Assembly (NCBI GenBank): GCA_016934645.1
Contig: JAFGSL010000683.1
Coordinates: 1-12,830 of the forward strand
Origin: Anaerolineae bacterium
Lineage (GTDB): Bacteria; Chloroflexota; Anaerolineae; B4-G1; SLSP01
DNA: 12,830 nucleotides
Reading direction: 5' to 3'
Numbering within the stretch: the stretch's first letter is position 1; the number at the start of each line of letters is the position of its first letter. A model generated the notes under the pieces. It was not told the DNA's origin. It worked only from the letters and a program-made list of their open reading frames with translations, and made no database searches. A program made the position numbers and the translations under genes. This document shows positions 6,291-12,320 of the stretch, one piece after another.

Positions 6291-6878
6291 ATGCGTGACG
6301 AATTACTGAATACAATCCCTGAATTCAACCTGATCGCTGACGCGGATTTGCGCGAGCGGACGATCCGGACGTGGGAACTGGCGATGCGCGAGGGTGGGTG
6401 GACGCTGGCGGCGCTGGCGCGGATGCCGTTCTCGCTGCTCATTAACCCGTGCCCGGTCAATTTCATCGAGCACACGCGGGCCGTGGCACAAATCGCCATC
6501 AAAGTGGCGGAGGTCTTCGTCGACCTGTACGGCGACCGCGTGCCGGTGGATATGGACATTCTCATCTCCGGTGGTATCCTACGGGATGTCGGCAAGCTGG
6601 TGGAGTACGAAGAACGCGAGCCGGGCGTGTTTGTGCAGACAGCGTCAGGAAAGATGCTGCGGCATCCGTTCACTGGTATGGAATTGGCTGCGCGCTGTGG
6701 CTTGCCCGTCGAAGTACAGCACATCATCGCTACGCACGCTGGAGAGGGCGACAAGGTGCAACGTACCACCGAAGCCACCATCGTCAACCACGCGGACTTC
6801 ATCAGCTTCCATGCTGTGCAGCGACTGGGACAGGGGAAGAATCTTGAATCAAGAATCAGCACATCACCATCCCGGTGA
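6291..6878 (+). CDS. HD-domain protein with altered HD motif
   Basis: 195 residues; ATG at 6291 behind GGAGGG (6281-6286). The order His61 (FIEHTRAVAQIA), then LRDVGKLVEYE (98-107), His125 (RHPFTGMELA), His144/His149 (HIIATHAGEG) and Asp169 (NHADF) matches a metal-dependent HD phosphohydrolase. However, the diagnostic His-Asp pair is Arg98-Asp99. The codon is CGG, two base changes from a His codon, so a single read error is unlikely. HD enzymes cleave phosphate esters or cyclic nucleotides; loss of the first metal ligand could change metal stoichiometry or abolish catalysis. It lies in the operon directly after the lyase gene and overlaps the next small gene by 35 bases. Possible roles are regulation by nucleotide turnover or repair of a damaged cofactor, but neither can be shown. 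Confidence 0.82.
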   Translation: MRDELLNTIPEFNLIADADLRERTIRTWELAMREGGWTLAALARMPFSLLINPCPVNFIEHTRAVAQIAIKVAEVFVDLYGDRVPVDMDILISGGILRDVGKLVEYEEREPGVFVQTASGKMLRHPFTGMELAARCGLPVEVQHIIATHAGEGDKVQRTTEATIVNHADFISFHAVQRLGQGKNLESRISTSPSR

Positions 6879-7068
6879 GAATCCGGCGCCGTGTGAGCAT
6901 CAATGGATAGAGTTGGGTGCTGATGCCGTCTACTGCTGGCGGCGAGAGTGCCGACTTTGCGGTGCGATTGAGGGCCAGGAGCACACACTGGTGTATGCGC
7001 CGTACGTCGTCACAGGATGTTGTGTGCATACGTTTGTGTGCGAGAGTTGCGGGTATATTCCACAATAA
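6844..7068 (+). CDS. Small Cys/His-rich putative zinc-binding protein (74 aa)
   Basis: The likely start is TTG at 6844, with GGGGAAG six bases upstream, inside the end of the HD gene in another frame. The 74-residue product contains Cys17-x-His19, Cys36-x2-Cys39, His46, Cys59-Cys60-x-His62 and Cys66-x2-Cys69-Gly. The two CxxC(G) knuckles look like a zinc ribbon or paired knuckles. It has no membrane segment. The family is not recognised. The overlap with the gene before and a gap of 10 bases to the gene after suggest translational coupling in the operon. An iron-sulphur or zinc role is possible. Confidence is limited by the non-ATG start and small size, but Cys pairs this regular are unlikely in a chance frame. 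Confidence 0.65.
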   Translation: MNQESAHHHPGENPAPCEHQWIELGADAVYCWRRECRLCGAIEGQEHTLVYAPYVVTGCCVHTFVCESCGYIPQ

Positions 7069-7078
7069 ACGAGGCGGT

Positions 7079-7759
7079 ATGACATCTAGCCAATTGAAAG
7101 ACTTGAAAGATCGCGCGCTCACCCGATTTTACTCCCTGGGTGAGGAGATCATGAACGGCGTCACCCACGGGATTGGCGCGGCGTTAAGTGTTGCCGGACT
7201 GACGGTGCTGGTCGTGCTGGCGGTCCTCTATGGGAATGTGACGCAGGTGGTGAGCTTCAGCGTCTACGGCGCGTCGCTGATCACTTTGTATGTGGCCTCG
7301 ACGCTGTACCATAGTTTCCAGCATCCGAAGGTCAAGCGCGTCTTTCGTATTATCGATCACGCCTCGATCTTTTTTCTCATCGCCGGAACGTACACGCCGT
7401 TTTTGCTGCTTGGCGTGCAAGGCGCGTGGGGTTGGGCGTTCCTCATCCTCATCTGGGGCCTCGCGATTTTGGGGGTGAGCTTCAAGGCGCTGTTCATCAA
7501 CCGCCTGCAGAAACTGTCGGTGCTGATGTACATCCTGATGGGCTGGCTGAGTGTTCTGGTGATCAAGTCTTTGCTGATCAACATTCCTGTCGGTGGGCTG
7601 GTCTGGTTAGCGGTGGGTGGGGCGGCATATACGATTGGCGTCATTTTCTACGCCCTGAAGAAAATCCCCTACATGCACGGCGTCTGGCATCTCTTCGTGC
7701 TGATCGGCAGCCTGTGCCACTATTTCGCCGTGCTGTTGTATCTGGCGCCGGCGCATTGA
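7079..7759 (+). CDS. trhA: Hemolysin III / PAQR-family membrane protein (YqfA/TrhA type)
   Basis: 226 residues with about seven hydrophobic helices, an integral inner-membrane protein. The family signature is complete: EEIMNGVTHGIGA (22-34), STLYHS (74-79), the long segment FRIIDHASIFFLIAGTYTPF with Asp93, and MHGVWHLF near the end with His200 and His204. In this family the conserved Ser, Asp and three His residues form a zinc site with hydrolase-like geometry. The start ATG at 7079 is chosen because it follows GAGGCGG and the N-terminal Tyr/Glu segment then has normal length. The historical name reflects a Bacillus haemolysin; in E. coli the homologue affects membrane energetics. Its link to the carboxylic-acid enzymes around it is unclear. 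The next gene starts 11 bases after its stop. Confidence 0.93.
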   Translation: MTSSQLKDLKDRALTRFYSLGEEIMNGVTHGIGAALSVAGLTVLVVLAVLYGNVTQVVSFSVYGASLITLYVASTLYHSFQHPKVKRVFRIIDHASIFFLIAGTYTPFLLLGVQGAWGWAFLILIWGLAILGVSFKALFINRLQKLSVLMYILMGWLSVLVIKSLLINIPVGGLVWLAVGGAAYTIGVIFYALKKIPYMHGVWHLFVLIGSLCHYFAVLLYLAPAH

Positions 7760-7770
7760 GAAAGGAATCT

Positions 7771-9051
7771 ATGGCGGGTCAGACCCTCATCCAGAAAATC
7801 TTCGCCGCGCATACTGCGCCCGATGCCTCAGTCGCCGCAGGCGACATCATCTGGCTCGATCTGGACATCCGCACGGCGCGCGACTTCGGCGGCGCGAACG
7901 TGGTCAAGAACTACCGCGAGCACTACGGTGACACGCCGGTCGCCGCCGCCGCCAAGACGTTCTTCACCTTTGATCTGGTTGTGCCGCCGAGTAACATCCC
8001 CTACGCCAACAACCAACAGCTCTGCCGCGTGTGGGCGCGGACGCAGGGCGTGCGCGTCTTCGACGTCAATGCGGGCATCGGCTCGCACGTTGCCATTGAG
8101 GAGGGGCTGGTGCAACCCGGCAATACCTTCGTCGGCACCGACAGCCACCTCAACATCCTCGGCGCGGTGGGCGCATTCGGGCAGGGGATGGGCGACCAGG
8201 ACATCGCTTTCGCCTTCAAAACCGGACGTACCTGGTTCGAGGTTCCGCCGACGATGAAGGTGATCCTCAAGGGCGAGTTACGCCCGCCGTGCACTGCCCG
8301 CGACCTGACGTTAGCCATTATGCGCGATCTCGGCCCCAGCGGCGCACTGGGTCGCGCCATCGAATTCTACGGCCCGGCCATTGACGCTCTCGACCTTGCG
8401 GGCCGCATTACCCTGGCGAGCCAGGTCACGGAAATGGGCGGTATCATCGGTTTTCCAATCAGCAAATTGGTGAATAGCGAATTGCGAATTACGAATTACG
8501 AGTCACGGATCGGCGAATCCTTACTCCTTACTCCCTACTCCATACTCCCTGATCTTGATGCAGACTACATCGAAACTATTGAGGTCGATATTAGCGATTT
8601 GACGCCGCTCATCGCGTGTCCGCCGAGTCCGACGAACGTGAAACCGGTGCGCGAGGTTGCCGGGCGGCGCATCGACAGCGTCTTCCTTGGCTCCTGCACC
8701 AACGGGCGCTTCGAGGATTTCGCCGCCGTTGTGAAGATTGTGCATGGCAAGCGCATCGCATCGCACGTGATGGCAACCGTTGTGCCTGCGACACGCCGTG
8801 TCTACGCGCAGATGCTCGCCTCGGGCGTGCTCCAGACGCTTTTCGAGGCCGGTTTCATCATCAGCAATCCCGGCTGCGGCGGCTGTGCCTCCGGTCACCT
8901 GGGGATGACGGGCAAGGGCGAAGTTCAGGTCAGTACCAGCAACCGCAACTTCCCCGGCAAGCAGGGCGCCGGCGAGACGTATCTTGCCAGCCCCGTCACG
9001 GCGGCGTGGTGCGCGCTTGAGGGTGAGATTGCGACCCCCGAGGAGGGATAA
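7771..9051 (+). CDS. Divergent aconitase/isopropylmalate dehydratase-family large subunit
   Basis: 426 residues; ATG at 7771 after AAAGGAA. The three iron-sulphur cysteines are present: Cys309 in GSCTNGR, Cys369 and Cys372 in NPGCGGC. The TDSH motif (123-126) is kept, but two active-site motifs differ from the family norm: TFDLVVPP (66-73) instead of FDH plus Pro, and AGIGSHV (101-107) instead of EGICHQV. The paralogue at 11042 has the normal forms. The specificity-region loop GMGDQDIAFAFKTGRTWF is also unusual. Residues about 235-260, the linker before the C-terminal part of this subunit, are encoded by two kinds of heptamer repeat (8473-8507 and 8521-8548) that keep the frame. It probably pairs with the small subunit at 9552 to dehydrate, hydrate or isomerise a hydroxy acid. 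Whether it is catalytically normal is uncertain. Confidence 0.88.
   Translation: MAGQTLIQKIFAAHTAPDASVAAGDIIWLDLDIRTARDFGGANVVKNYREHYGDTPVAAAAKTFFTFDLVVPPSNIPYANNQQLCRVWARTQGVRVFDVNAGIGSHVAIEEGLVQPGNTFVGTDSHLNILGAVGAFGQGMGDQDIAFAFKTGRTWFEVPPTMKVILKGELRPPCTARDLTLAIMRDLGPSGALGRAIEFYGPAIDALDLAGRITLASQVTEMGGIIGFPISKLVNSELRITNYESRIGESLLLTPYSILPDLDADYIETIEVDISDLTPLIACPPSPTNVKPVREVAGRRIDSVFLGSCTNGRFEDFAAVVKIVHGKRIASHVMATVVPATRRVYAQMLASGVLQTLFEAGFIISNPGCGGCASGHLGMTGKGEVQVSTSNRNFPGKQGAGETYLASPVTAAWCALEGEIATPEEG
8473..8507. repeat. Heptamer repeat, AATTACG type, five units inside a coding region
   Basis: Units AATAGCG, AATTGCG, AATTACG, AATTACG and AGTCACG run without a gap. They total 35 bases within the large-subunit gene and encode the polar linker around NSELRITNYESR. 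The same family in reverse lies at 1077-1097. Confidence 0.85.
8521..8548. repeat. Heptamer repeat, NTACTCC type, four units inside a coding region
   Basis: Units TTACTCC, TTACTCC, CTACTCC and ATACTCC, 28 bases. They lie 13 bases after the AATTACG-type repeat in the same gene and encode the segment LLLTPYSIL. The combined insertion restores the reading frame. Confidence 0.85.
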
Positions 9052-9548
9052 TGGCTATTGGACGTTTTTACGGCGGTATCGGGGCCGTTATCTGTTCCCC
9101 TGAAAAACAACGTTATCTGCTGCTGCGCCGGGCGGCGAGCAAGGATTTCGCGGCGGGTGTATGGGAATGTGTCACCGGGCGCGTGGATCAGGGCGAGGGC
9201 TTCGAGGATGCCGCCCACCGTGAGGTACGCGAGGAGTTGGGGATCGGGGTGCGCATCCTGTGCATCCTGGGGACGACGCACTTTTACCGGGGCGCGCCCA
9301 CAGCGGATAATGAGCTTATCGGTGTGGTCTACCTGTGTGCCGTGGATGATGCGGACGCGTTGCACATCAGCGCTGAACACGATGCGGCGCGCTGGGTCAC
9401 CGCACAAGAGGCCACCGACATGCTCACGCCATTCGATCCAAGTACGCAGTGGATACGCCTCGTTATCGAACGCGCGGAGAGGATGCGGCAACTGTTGCCG
9501 CCGTCTTTGCTGCATTATTACGAGCAAACCGGATTCGAATTGGGGTGA
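9051..9548 (+). CDS. Nudix hydrolase
   Basis: 165 residues. The complete Nudix box G-x5-E-x7-RE-V-x-EE-x-G-I spans residues 43-65 (GRVDQG, EGF, REVREELGI), with all metal-binding Glu residues present. Substrates in this superfamily are nucleoside diphosphates linked to another moiety, such as modified NTPs, ADP-ribose, NADH or CoA; the sequence does not decide which. The ATG overlaps the stop of the preceding large-subunit gene by one base (TAATG) behind AGGAGGG, so translation is probably coupled. Its stop is only three bases before the ATG of the small-subunit gene. Placement between two dehydratase subunits is notable, since these usually sit together. A CoA- or nucleotide-housekeeping function for the cluster is one idea but unproven. 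Confidence 0.93.
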   Translation: MAIGRFYGGIGAVICSPEKQRYLLLRRAASKDFAAGVWECVTGRVDQGEGFEDAAHREVREELGIGVRILCILGTTHFYRGAPTADNELIGVVYLCAVDDADALHISAEHDAARWVTAQEATDMLTPFDPSTQWIRLVIERAERMRQLLPPSLLHYYEQTGFELG

Positions 9549-9551
9549 ACG

Positions 9552-10082
9552 ATGAAACCGACACACATCACCGGACGTCTATGGGTGCTCGCCACGCCTG
9601 GCGGTGCGCTCTACGACGATATCGACACCGACATGATTTTCCACAACCGCTACCTGCACATCACCGACGTGGCGCAGATGGGGCAGTATGCGCTCGACAA
9701 CCTGCGCGGGTGGGAGGATTTCGCCAAACGCGCGCAGCCTGGCGACATCGTGATGGCGGGCCGCAACTTCGGGGCGGGATCATCGCGGCAGCAGGCGGTG
9801 GATTGCTTCCGTGCACTCGACATTGCAGCGATTATCGCCGAGAGCTTTGGTGCGATCTACAAGCGCAACGCGATCAACAGCGGTTTGCCCATTGTGAGCC
9901 TGCCCGGTTTGACCGAGAATGCCGCCGCTTTTCACAACGGCGACACCATCGGCGTGGATTTCGAGACAGGGACGATCACCCTCAACGGCGCGAAAACTTT
10001 CGCCGCGCAGCCGTTTTCGCAGGTGCAGATGGATATTTACCAAGCGGGCAATTTGTTTGCTTACGGCAAGCAGATTATGTAG
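9552..10082 (+). CDS. Aconitase/isopropylmalate dehydratase-family small subunit
   Basis: 176 residues, the normal size for LeuD/HacB-type subunits. The N-terminal DIDTDMIFHNRYLHITD segment corresponds to the DxDTDxIxPxxYL loop that determines substrate choice. Here residues 34-37 read YLHI, whereas studied archaeal homoaconitases have YLRT and isopropylmalate isomerases YLVY-like sequences, so the substrate may differ from both. GAGSSRQQA (75-82) replaces the common GSSREHA/GSSREQA; the Ser-Ser-Arg core that contacts substrate is kept. IAESFGAIYKRNAINSGLPI is the standard family segment. It is the only small subunit here for two large subunits (7771 and 11042). Its start lies three bases after the Nudix stop. 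It is probably a cytoplasmic hydro-lyase partner. Confidence 0.92.
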   Translation: MKPTHITGRLWVLATPGGALYDDIDTDMIFHNRYLHITDVAQMGQYALDNLRGWEDFAKRAQPGDIVMAGRNFGAGSSRQQAVDCFRALDIAAIIAESFGAIYKRNAINSGLPIVSLPGLTENAAAFHNGDTIGVDFETGTITLNGAKTFAAQPFSQVQMDIYQAGNLFAYGKQIM

Positions 10083-10083
10083 G

Positions 10084-10138
10084 CGCGGTTTCCATACCGC
10101 GAGGGTGTGAGTCAACCAGGCGCGATTTGGAAATCGCG
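10084..10138. repeat. Two REP-like hairpins between convergent genes
   Basis: Hairpin one is CGCGGT-TTCCAT-ACCGCG (10084-10101). Hairpin two is CGCGATTT-GG-AAATCGCG (10121-10138), a perfect 8-bp palindromic arm. They are related to each other (CGCGRTTT core) and sit exactly between the small-subunit gene and the convergent toxin gene. There is no T-run, so a role as terminator is possible but unproven; the form suits a REP-type repeat. Confidence 0.65.
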
Positions 10139-10139
10139 G

Positions 10140-10412
10140 CTACAATCGTCCTCGTATCAGTGCATAGTATGAAGCTTGATCCAGTGTACATTCGACAGCC
10201 GCCAGAAATTCCTTTCGGGAAAGGCGCATTTGCTGCGCCATTTTCTGGATATGAAAATCGCTCAATTCACGAGCGCCGTGCGATATGAAGGTGCGCGCCA
10301 CAAGTTGTCCGTCCAGGAAGAGCCGGTAGATGCGATGATGTGAGTCTTCGACCTCGAAGGCGAACTTGCCGGACAATGCAGTAGCGACTTTGCGGGCGGG
10401 GAGCGTGTTCAT
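10140..10412 (-). CDS. HicA-like toxin candidate of a toxin-antitoxin pair
   Basis: 90 residues on the minus strand. The pattern resembles small HicA-like double-stranded-RNA-binding-fold proteins: an N-terminal helix (LPARKVATAL), a beta stretch with the paired histidines of SHHRIYRLFLDG, then TFISHGARELSDFHIQKMAQQMRLS and a C-terminal segment with Cys (VECTLDQASYYALI). HicA toxins are mRNA-cleaving enzymes with a catalytic His in such a strand; assignment here is by pattern. The ATG overlaps the antitoxin stop by four bases (ATGA), the normal coupling of toxin and antitoxin. It is convergent with the small-subunit gene, leaving 57 bases between them. Confidence 0.7.
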   Translation of the reverse strand: MNTLPARKVATALSGKFAFEVEDSHHRIYRLFLDGQLVARTFISHGARELSDFHIQKMAQQMRLSRKEFLAAVECTLDQASYYALIRGRL

Positions 10413-10915
10413 ACGTCTGCTATTGCGGCATCCGCTATTGCGGCATCCGCTATTGCGGCATCCGCTGTTGCGGCATCCGCTGTTGCGGCATCCGCTGTTG
10501 CGGCATCCGCTGCCACGGACTCAAGGACGCGCAACTGAGCCAGATGTTCTGCCAGATAGGGAGCCAGGTGGTTGGCATGGGCTTCCAGGTCGGCGCGATA
10601 TTCCTGTACGGCAACCCGGTAATCCTGACGCGCGGCTTCCAGGGTGTTCCCTTCGCCGTAGAGATTGAAGAGGTTGTCGGACACGAAATACGCTTCACCA
10701 CTGAAGCGGATGGTCACGGGAATGCCTTGCACTTCGCTGAGTACACCGCTTTCGCTGAGCAACGTTAGCAAATCGTTGTAGTCAGATGCTGGTATAATGG
10801 CCGCTAACGGTTGCCCTCGGCGTTCAATGATATAGCGTTCATGCCCGTAGGCGACTTCGTTTAGGACATTGCTCAGTTTTTCGCGCGCGTTAGACACACT
10901 TACGGTAGGACACAT
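10409..10915 (-). CDS. Phd/YefM-type antitoxin with C-terminal repeat tail
   Basis: 168 residues on the minus strand, ATG at 10915-10913 with GGAG six bases upstream. Residues 1-55 are of Phd/YefM type (VSVSNAREKLSNVLNEV, then YIIERRGQPLAAIIPASDYNDLL), the DNA-binding antitoxin fold. Residues 60-135 form a second, HicB-reminiscent part (YGEGNTLEAARQDYRVAVQEY). Residues about 136-167 are a low-complexity Ala/Asp tail built from six 15-bp repeats (10419-10508). Phd/YefM antitoxins are usually 80-90 residues, so this is nearly twice as long. The toxin gene follows with a four-base overlap. Autoregulation is likely through the TTGTAC repeats at 10935-10960. The pair lies antisense to the surrounding metabolic genes, so it probably arrived independently. 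Confidence 0.85.
   Translation of the reverse strand: MCPTVSVSNAREKLSNVLNEVAYGHERYIIERRGQPLAAIIPASDYNDLLTLLSESGVLSEVQGIPVTIRFSGEAYFVSDNLFNLYGEGNTLEAARQDYRVAVQEYRADLEAHANHLAPYLAEHLAQLRVLESVAADAATADAATADAATADAAIADAAIADAAIADV
10419..10508 (-). repeat. Six tandem 15-bp repeats in the antitoxin gene
   Basis: Six perfect-length units of GCTATTGCGGCATCC (plus-strand reading), 10419-10508. Three carry A and three G at the fourth base, sorted as blocks, which implies duplication after a single mutation. Each unit encodes five residues (Ala-Asp-Ala-Ala-Ile/Thr), so a copy-number change keeps the frame. The repeat ends seven bases before the toxin start codon. Confidence 0.95.
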
Positions 10916-10934
10916 AGTATGCTCCTGGATGACG

Positions 10935-10960
10935 AATTGTACAATTTGTACGTATTGTAC
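10935..10960 (-). promoter_or_regulatory. Operator/promoter candidate of the toxin-antitoxin pair
   Basis: Three copies of TTGTAC at 10937, 10946 and 10955, exactly 9 bases apart, lie 22-45 bases before the antitoxin start. The first lies in a perfect 12-bp palindrome, AATTGTACAATT (10935-10946). GTAC is itself palindromic, so each copy can be read from either strand. Phd/YefM antitoxins bind palindromic operators overlapping their own promoter; that this is such a site is inference. Confidence 0.55.
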
Positions 10961-10998
10961 GTTACCCTTGCGCTTTTGTCAATCGAAAAGCCGCTTTT

Positions 10999-11033
10999 AA
11001 CTTGGAACCTTTAACCTGAAACTTGTAACCGGA
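10999..11033. repeat. Heptamer repeat, AACCTGA-like, five units
   Basis: Units AACTTGG, AACCTTT, AACCTGA, AACTTGT and AACCGGA run without a gap. The last unit contains the GGA of the ribosome binding site for the next gene. This is a fourth heptamer family in the window. Confidence 0.7.
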
Positions 11034-11041
11034 GTGAAACG

Positions 11042-12316
11042 ATGGGACATACCTTTGCCGAGAAAGTGCTCGCCCGCAGAGCTGGACTGGAAAGCGTCGT
11101 GCCGGGGCAGATCGTGACGGTGCGGCCCGACAAACTACTCACCCACGACAACACATCGGACATTGCGCGGAAATTCCGCAAGATCGGCGTTGATAAAGTC
11201 GCCAACCCGGCCATGCACGTCATCGTGTTCGACCACGTGACGCCGGCCGCCAATGAAACGTATGCCATTAGCCACAAGGCCACCCGTGCGTTTGTGGCGG
11301 AGCAGGGCATCGAAGCGTTCTACGACATCGGCGAGGGCATCTGCCACCAGGTTTTGCCAGAGAAAGGACACGCCTGGCCCGGCGCGTTGATCGTCGGCAG
11401 CGATTCGCACACGCCGACGCACGGTGCATTCGGCGCGTTCGCGGCGGGCATCGGGCGCACCGAGGCCGCCGCAGTGACGGCGACCGCTTCGATCTGGCTG
11501 CGCGTGCCGGAGACGCTGCGCATTGTGCTCCACGGCGCGCTGCCACCGCGCGTCTCCGCCAAAGACGTGATCCTGCACATCATCGGTGACCTGCGCGCCG
11601 ACGGGGCCGATTATTGCTCCGTGGAATTCGCGGGGGAGGCCATCTGTGCGATGAGCATCGCCGGGCGGATGGTATTGTGCAACATGGCCGCCGAGATGGG
11701 CGCGAAAAATGCCGTCGTCGAAGCGGACGAGACGACGCTCGATTGGCTGGCCGGTCGCACACCCTGGGATACTGCGACGCTGCGTCGTTGGGCTACCGAG
11801 TTCCGCGCCGATCTGGACGCTGCCTACGCCCGCGTCATCGAGTACGATGTGAGTGATCTCTCGCCGCAAGTGGCCAAACCGCATACCGTTGACAACGTTG
11901 TACCGGTGACGGACATGGTGGGGGTGAAAATCGACCAAGCACTCATCGGCACCTGCACCAACGGGCGGTTGGAGGATCTGGAAGCAGCAGCCGATATCCT
12001 GCGCGGCAAGCACATCGCATCGAGCGTGCGCTTGTTGGTGTTACCCGCTTCCCGCGAAATCTTGTTAGCGGCTATCGAGCGCGGTGTTATCGCCGATCTG
12101 GTCGCGGCGGGCGCGACACTGCTCAATCCCGGTTGCGGCCCGTGCCTGGGCGCGCACGAGGGCTGCATGGCGCCCAGCGAAGTCACCGTCTCGACGGCGA
12201 ATCGCAACTTCAAGGGGCGTATGGGGTCGAAGGAAGCCTTCACCTACCTCGCCAGCCCAGCGACCGTGGCGGCATCAGCGCTAGCGGGGGGGATTGCGGA
12301 TCCACGGGAGGTGTGA
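11042..12316 (+). CDS. Aconitase/isopropylmalate dehydratase-family large subunit (canonical paralogue)
   Basis: 424 residues; ATG at 11042 behind GGAG. All family motifs have normal forms: LTHDNT (33-38), VFDHVTPA (62-69), EGICHQV (98-104), SDSHTPTHGAFGAFAAGIG (120-138), GTCTNGR (303-309) with Cys305, and NPGCGPC (362-368) with Cys365 and Cys368 for the [4Fe-4S] cluster. This is a full-length subunit of the LeuC/HacA/dimethylmalate-dehydratase group; sequence alone does not give the substrate. No small subunit follows; the nearest is at 9552, separated by the antisense toxin-antitoxin pair. That subunit may serve both large subunits, or the toxin-antitoxin pair split an original large-small pair. 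Together with the ligase and lyase it could convert an isomer acid into the form that is CoA-activated. Confidence 0.92.
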   Translation: MGHTFAEKVLARRAGLESVVPGQIVTVRPDKLLTHDNTSDIARKFRKIGVDKVANPAMHVIVFDHVTPAANETYAISHKATRAFVAEQGIEAFYDIGEGICHQVLPEKGHAWPGALIVGSDSHTPTHGAFGAFAAGIGRTEAAAVTATASIWLRVPETLRIVLHGALPPRVSAKDVILHIIGDLRADGADYCSVEFAGEAICAMSIAGRMVLCNMAAEMGAKNAVVEADETTLDWLAGRTPWDTATLRRWATEFRADLDAAYARVIEYDVSDLSPQVAKPHTVDNVVPVTDMVGVKIDQALIGTCTNGRLEDLEAAADILRGKHIASSVRLLVLPASREILLAAIERGVIADLVAAGATLLNPGCGPCLGAHEGCMAPSEVTVSTANRNFKGRMGSKEAFTYLASPATVAASALAGGIADPREV

Positions 12317-12320
12317 ACTT

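Noticed and set aside
7426..7770. Upstream extension of the first large subunit
   Set aside because: The in-frame extension lies within the hemolysin III gene in another frame; ATG at 7771 gives the normal family N-terminus.
10419..10508. CRISPR array
   Set aside because: The repeats are directly tandem with no spacers and encode part of a protein.
7771..12316. Plain leuCD annotation for leucine biosynthesis
   Set aside because: There are no leuA or leuB genes nearby, the specificity loop is YLHI, and one large subunit has non-standard active-site motifs.
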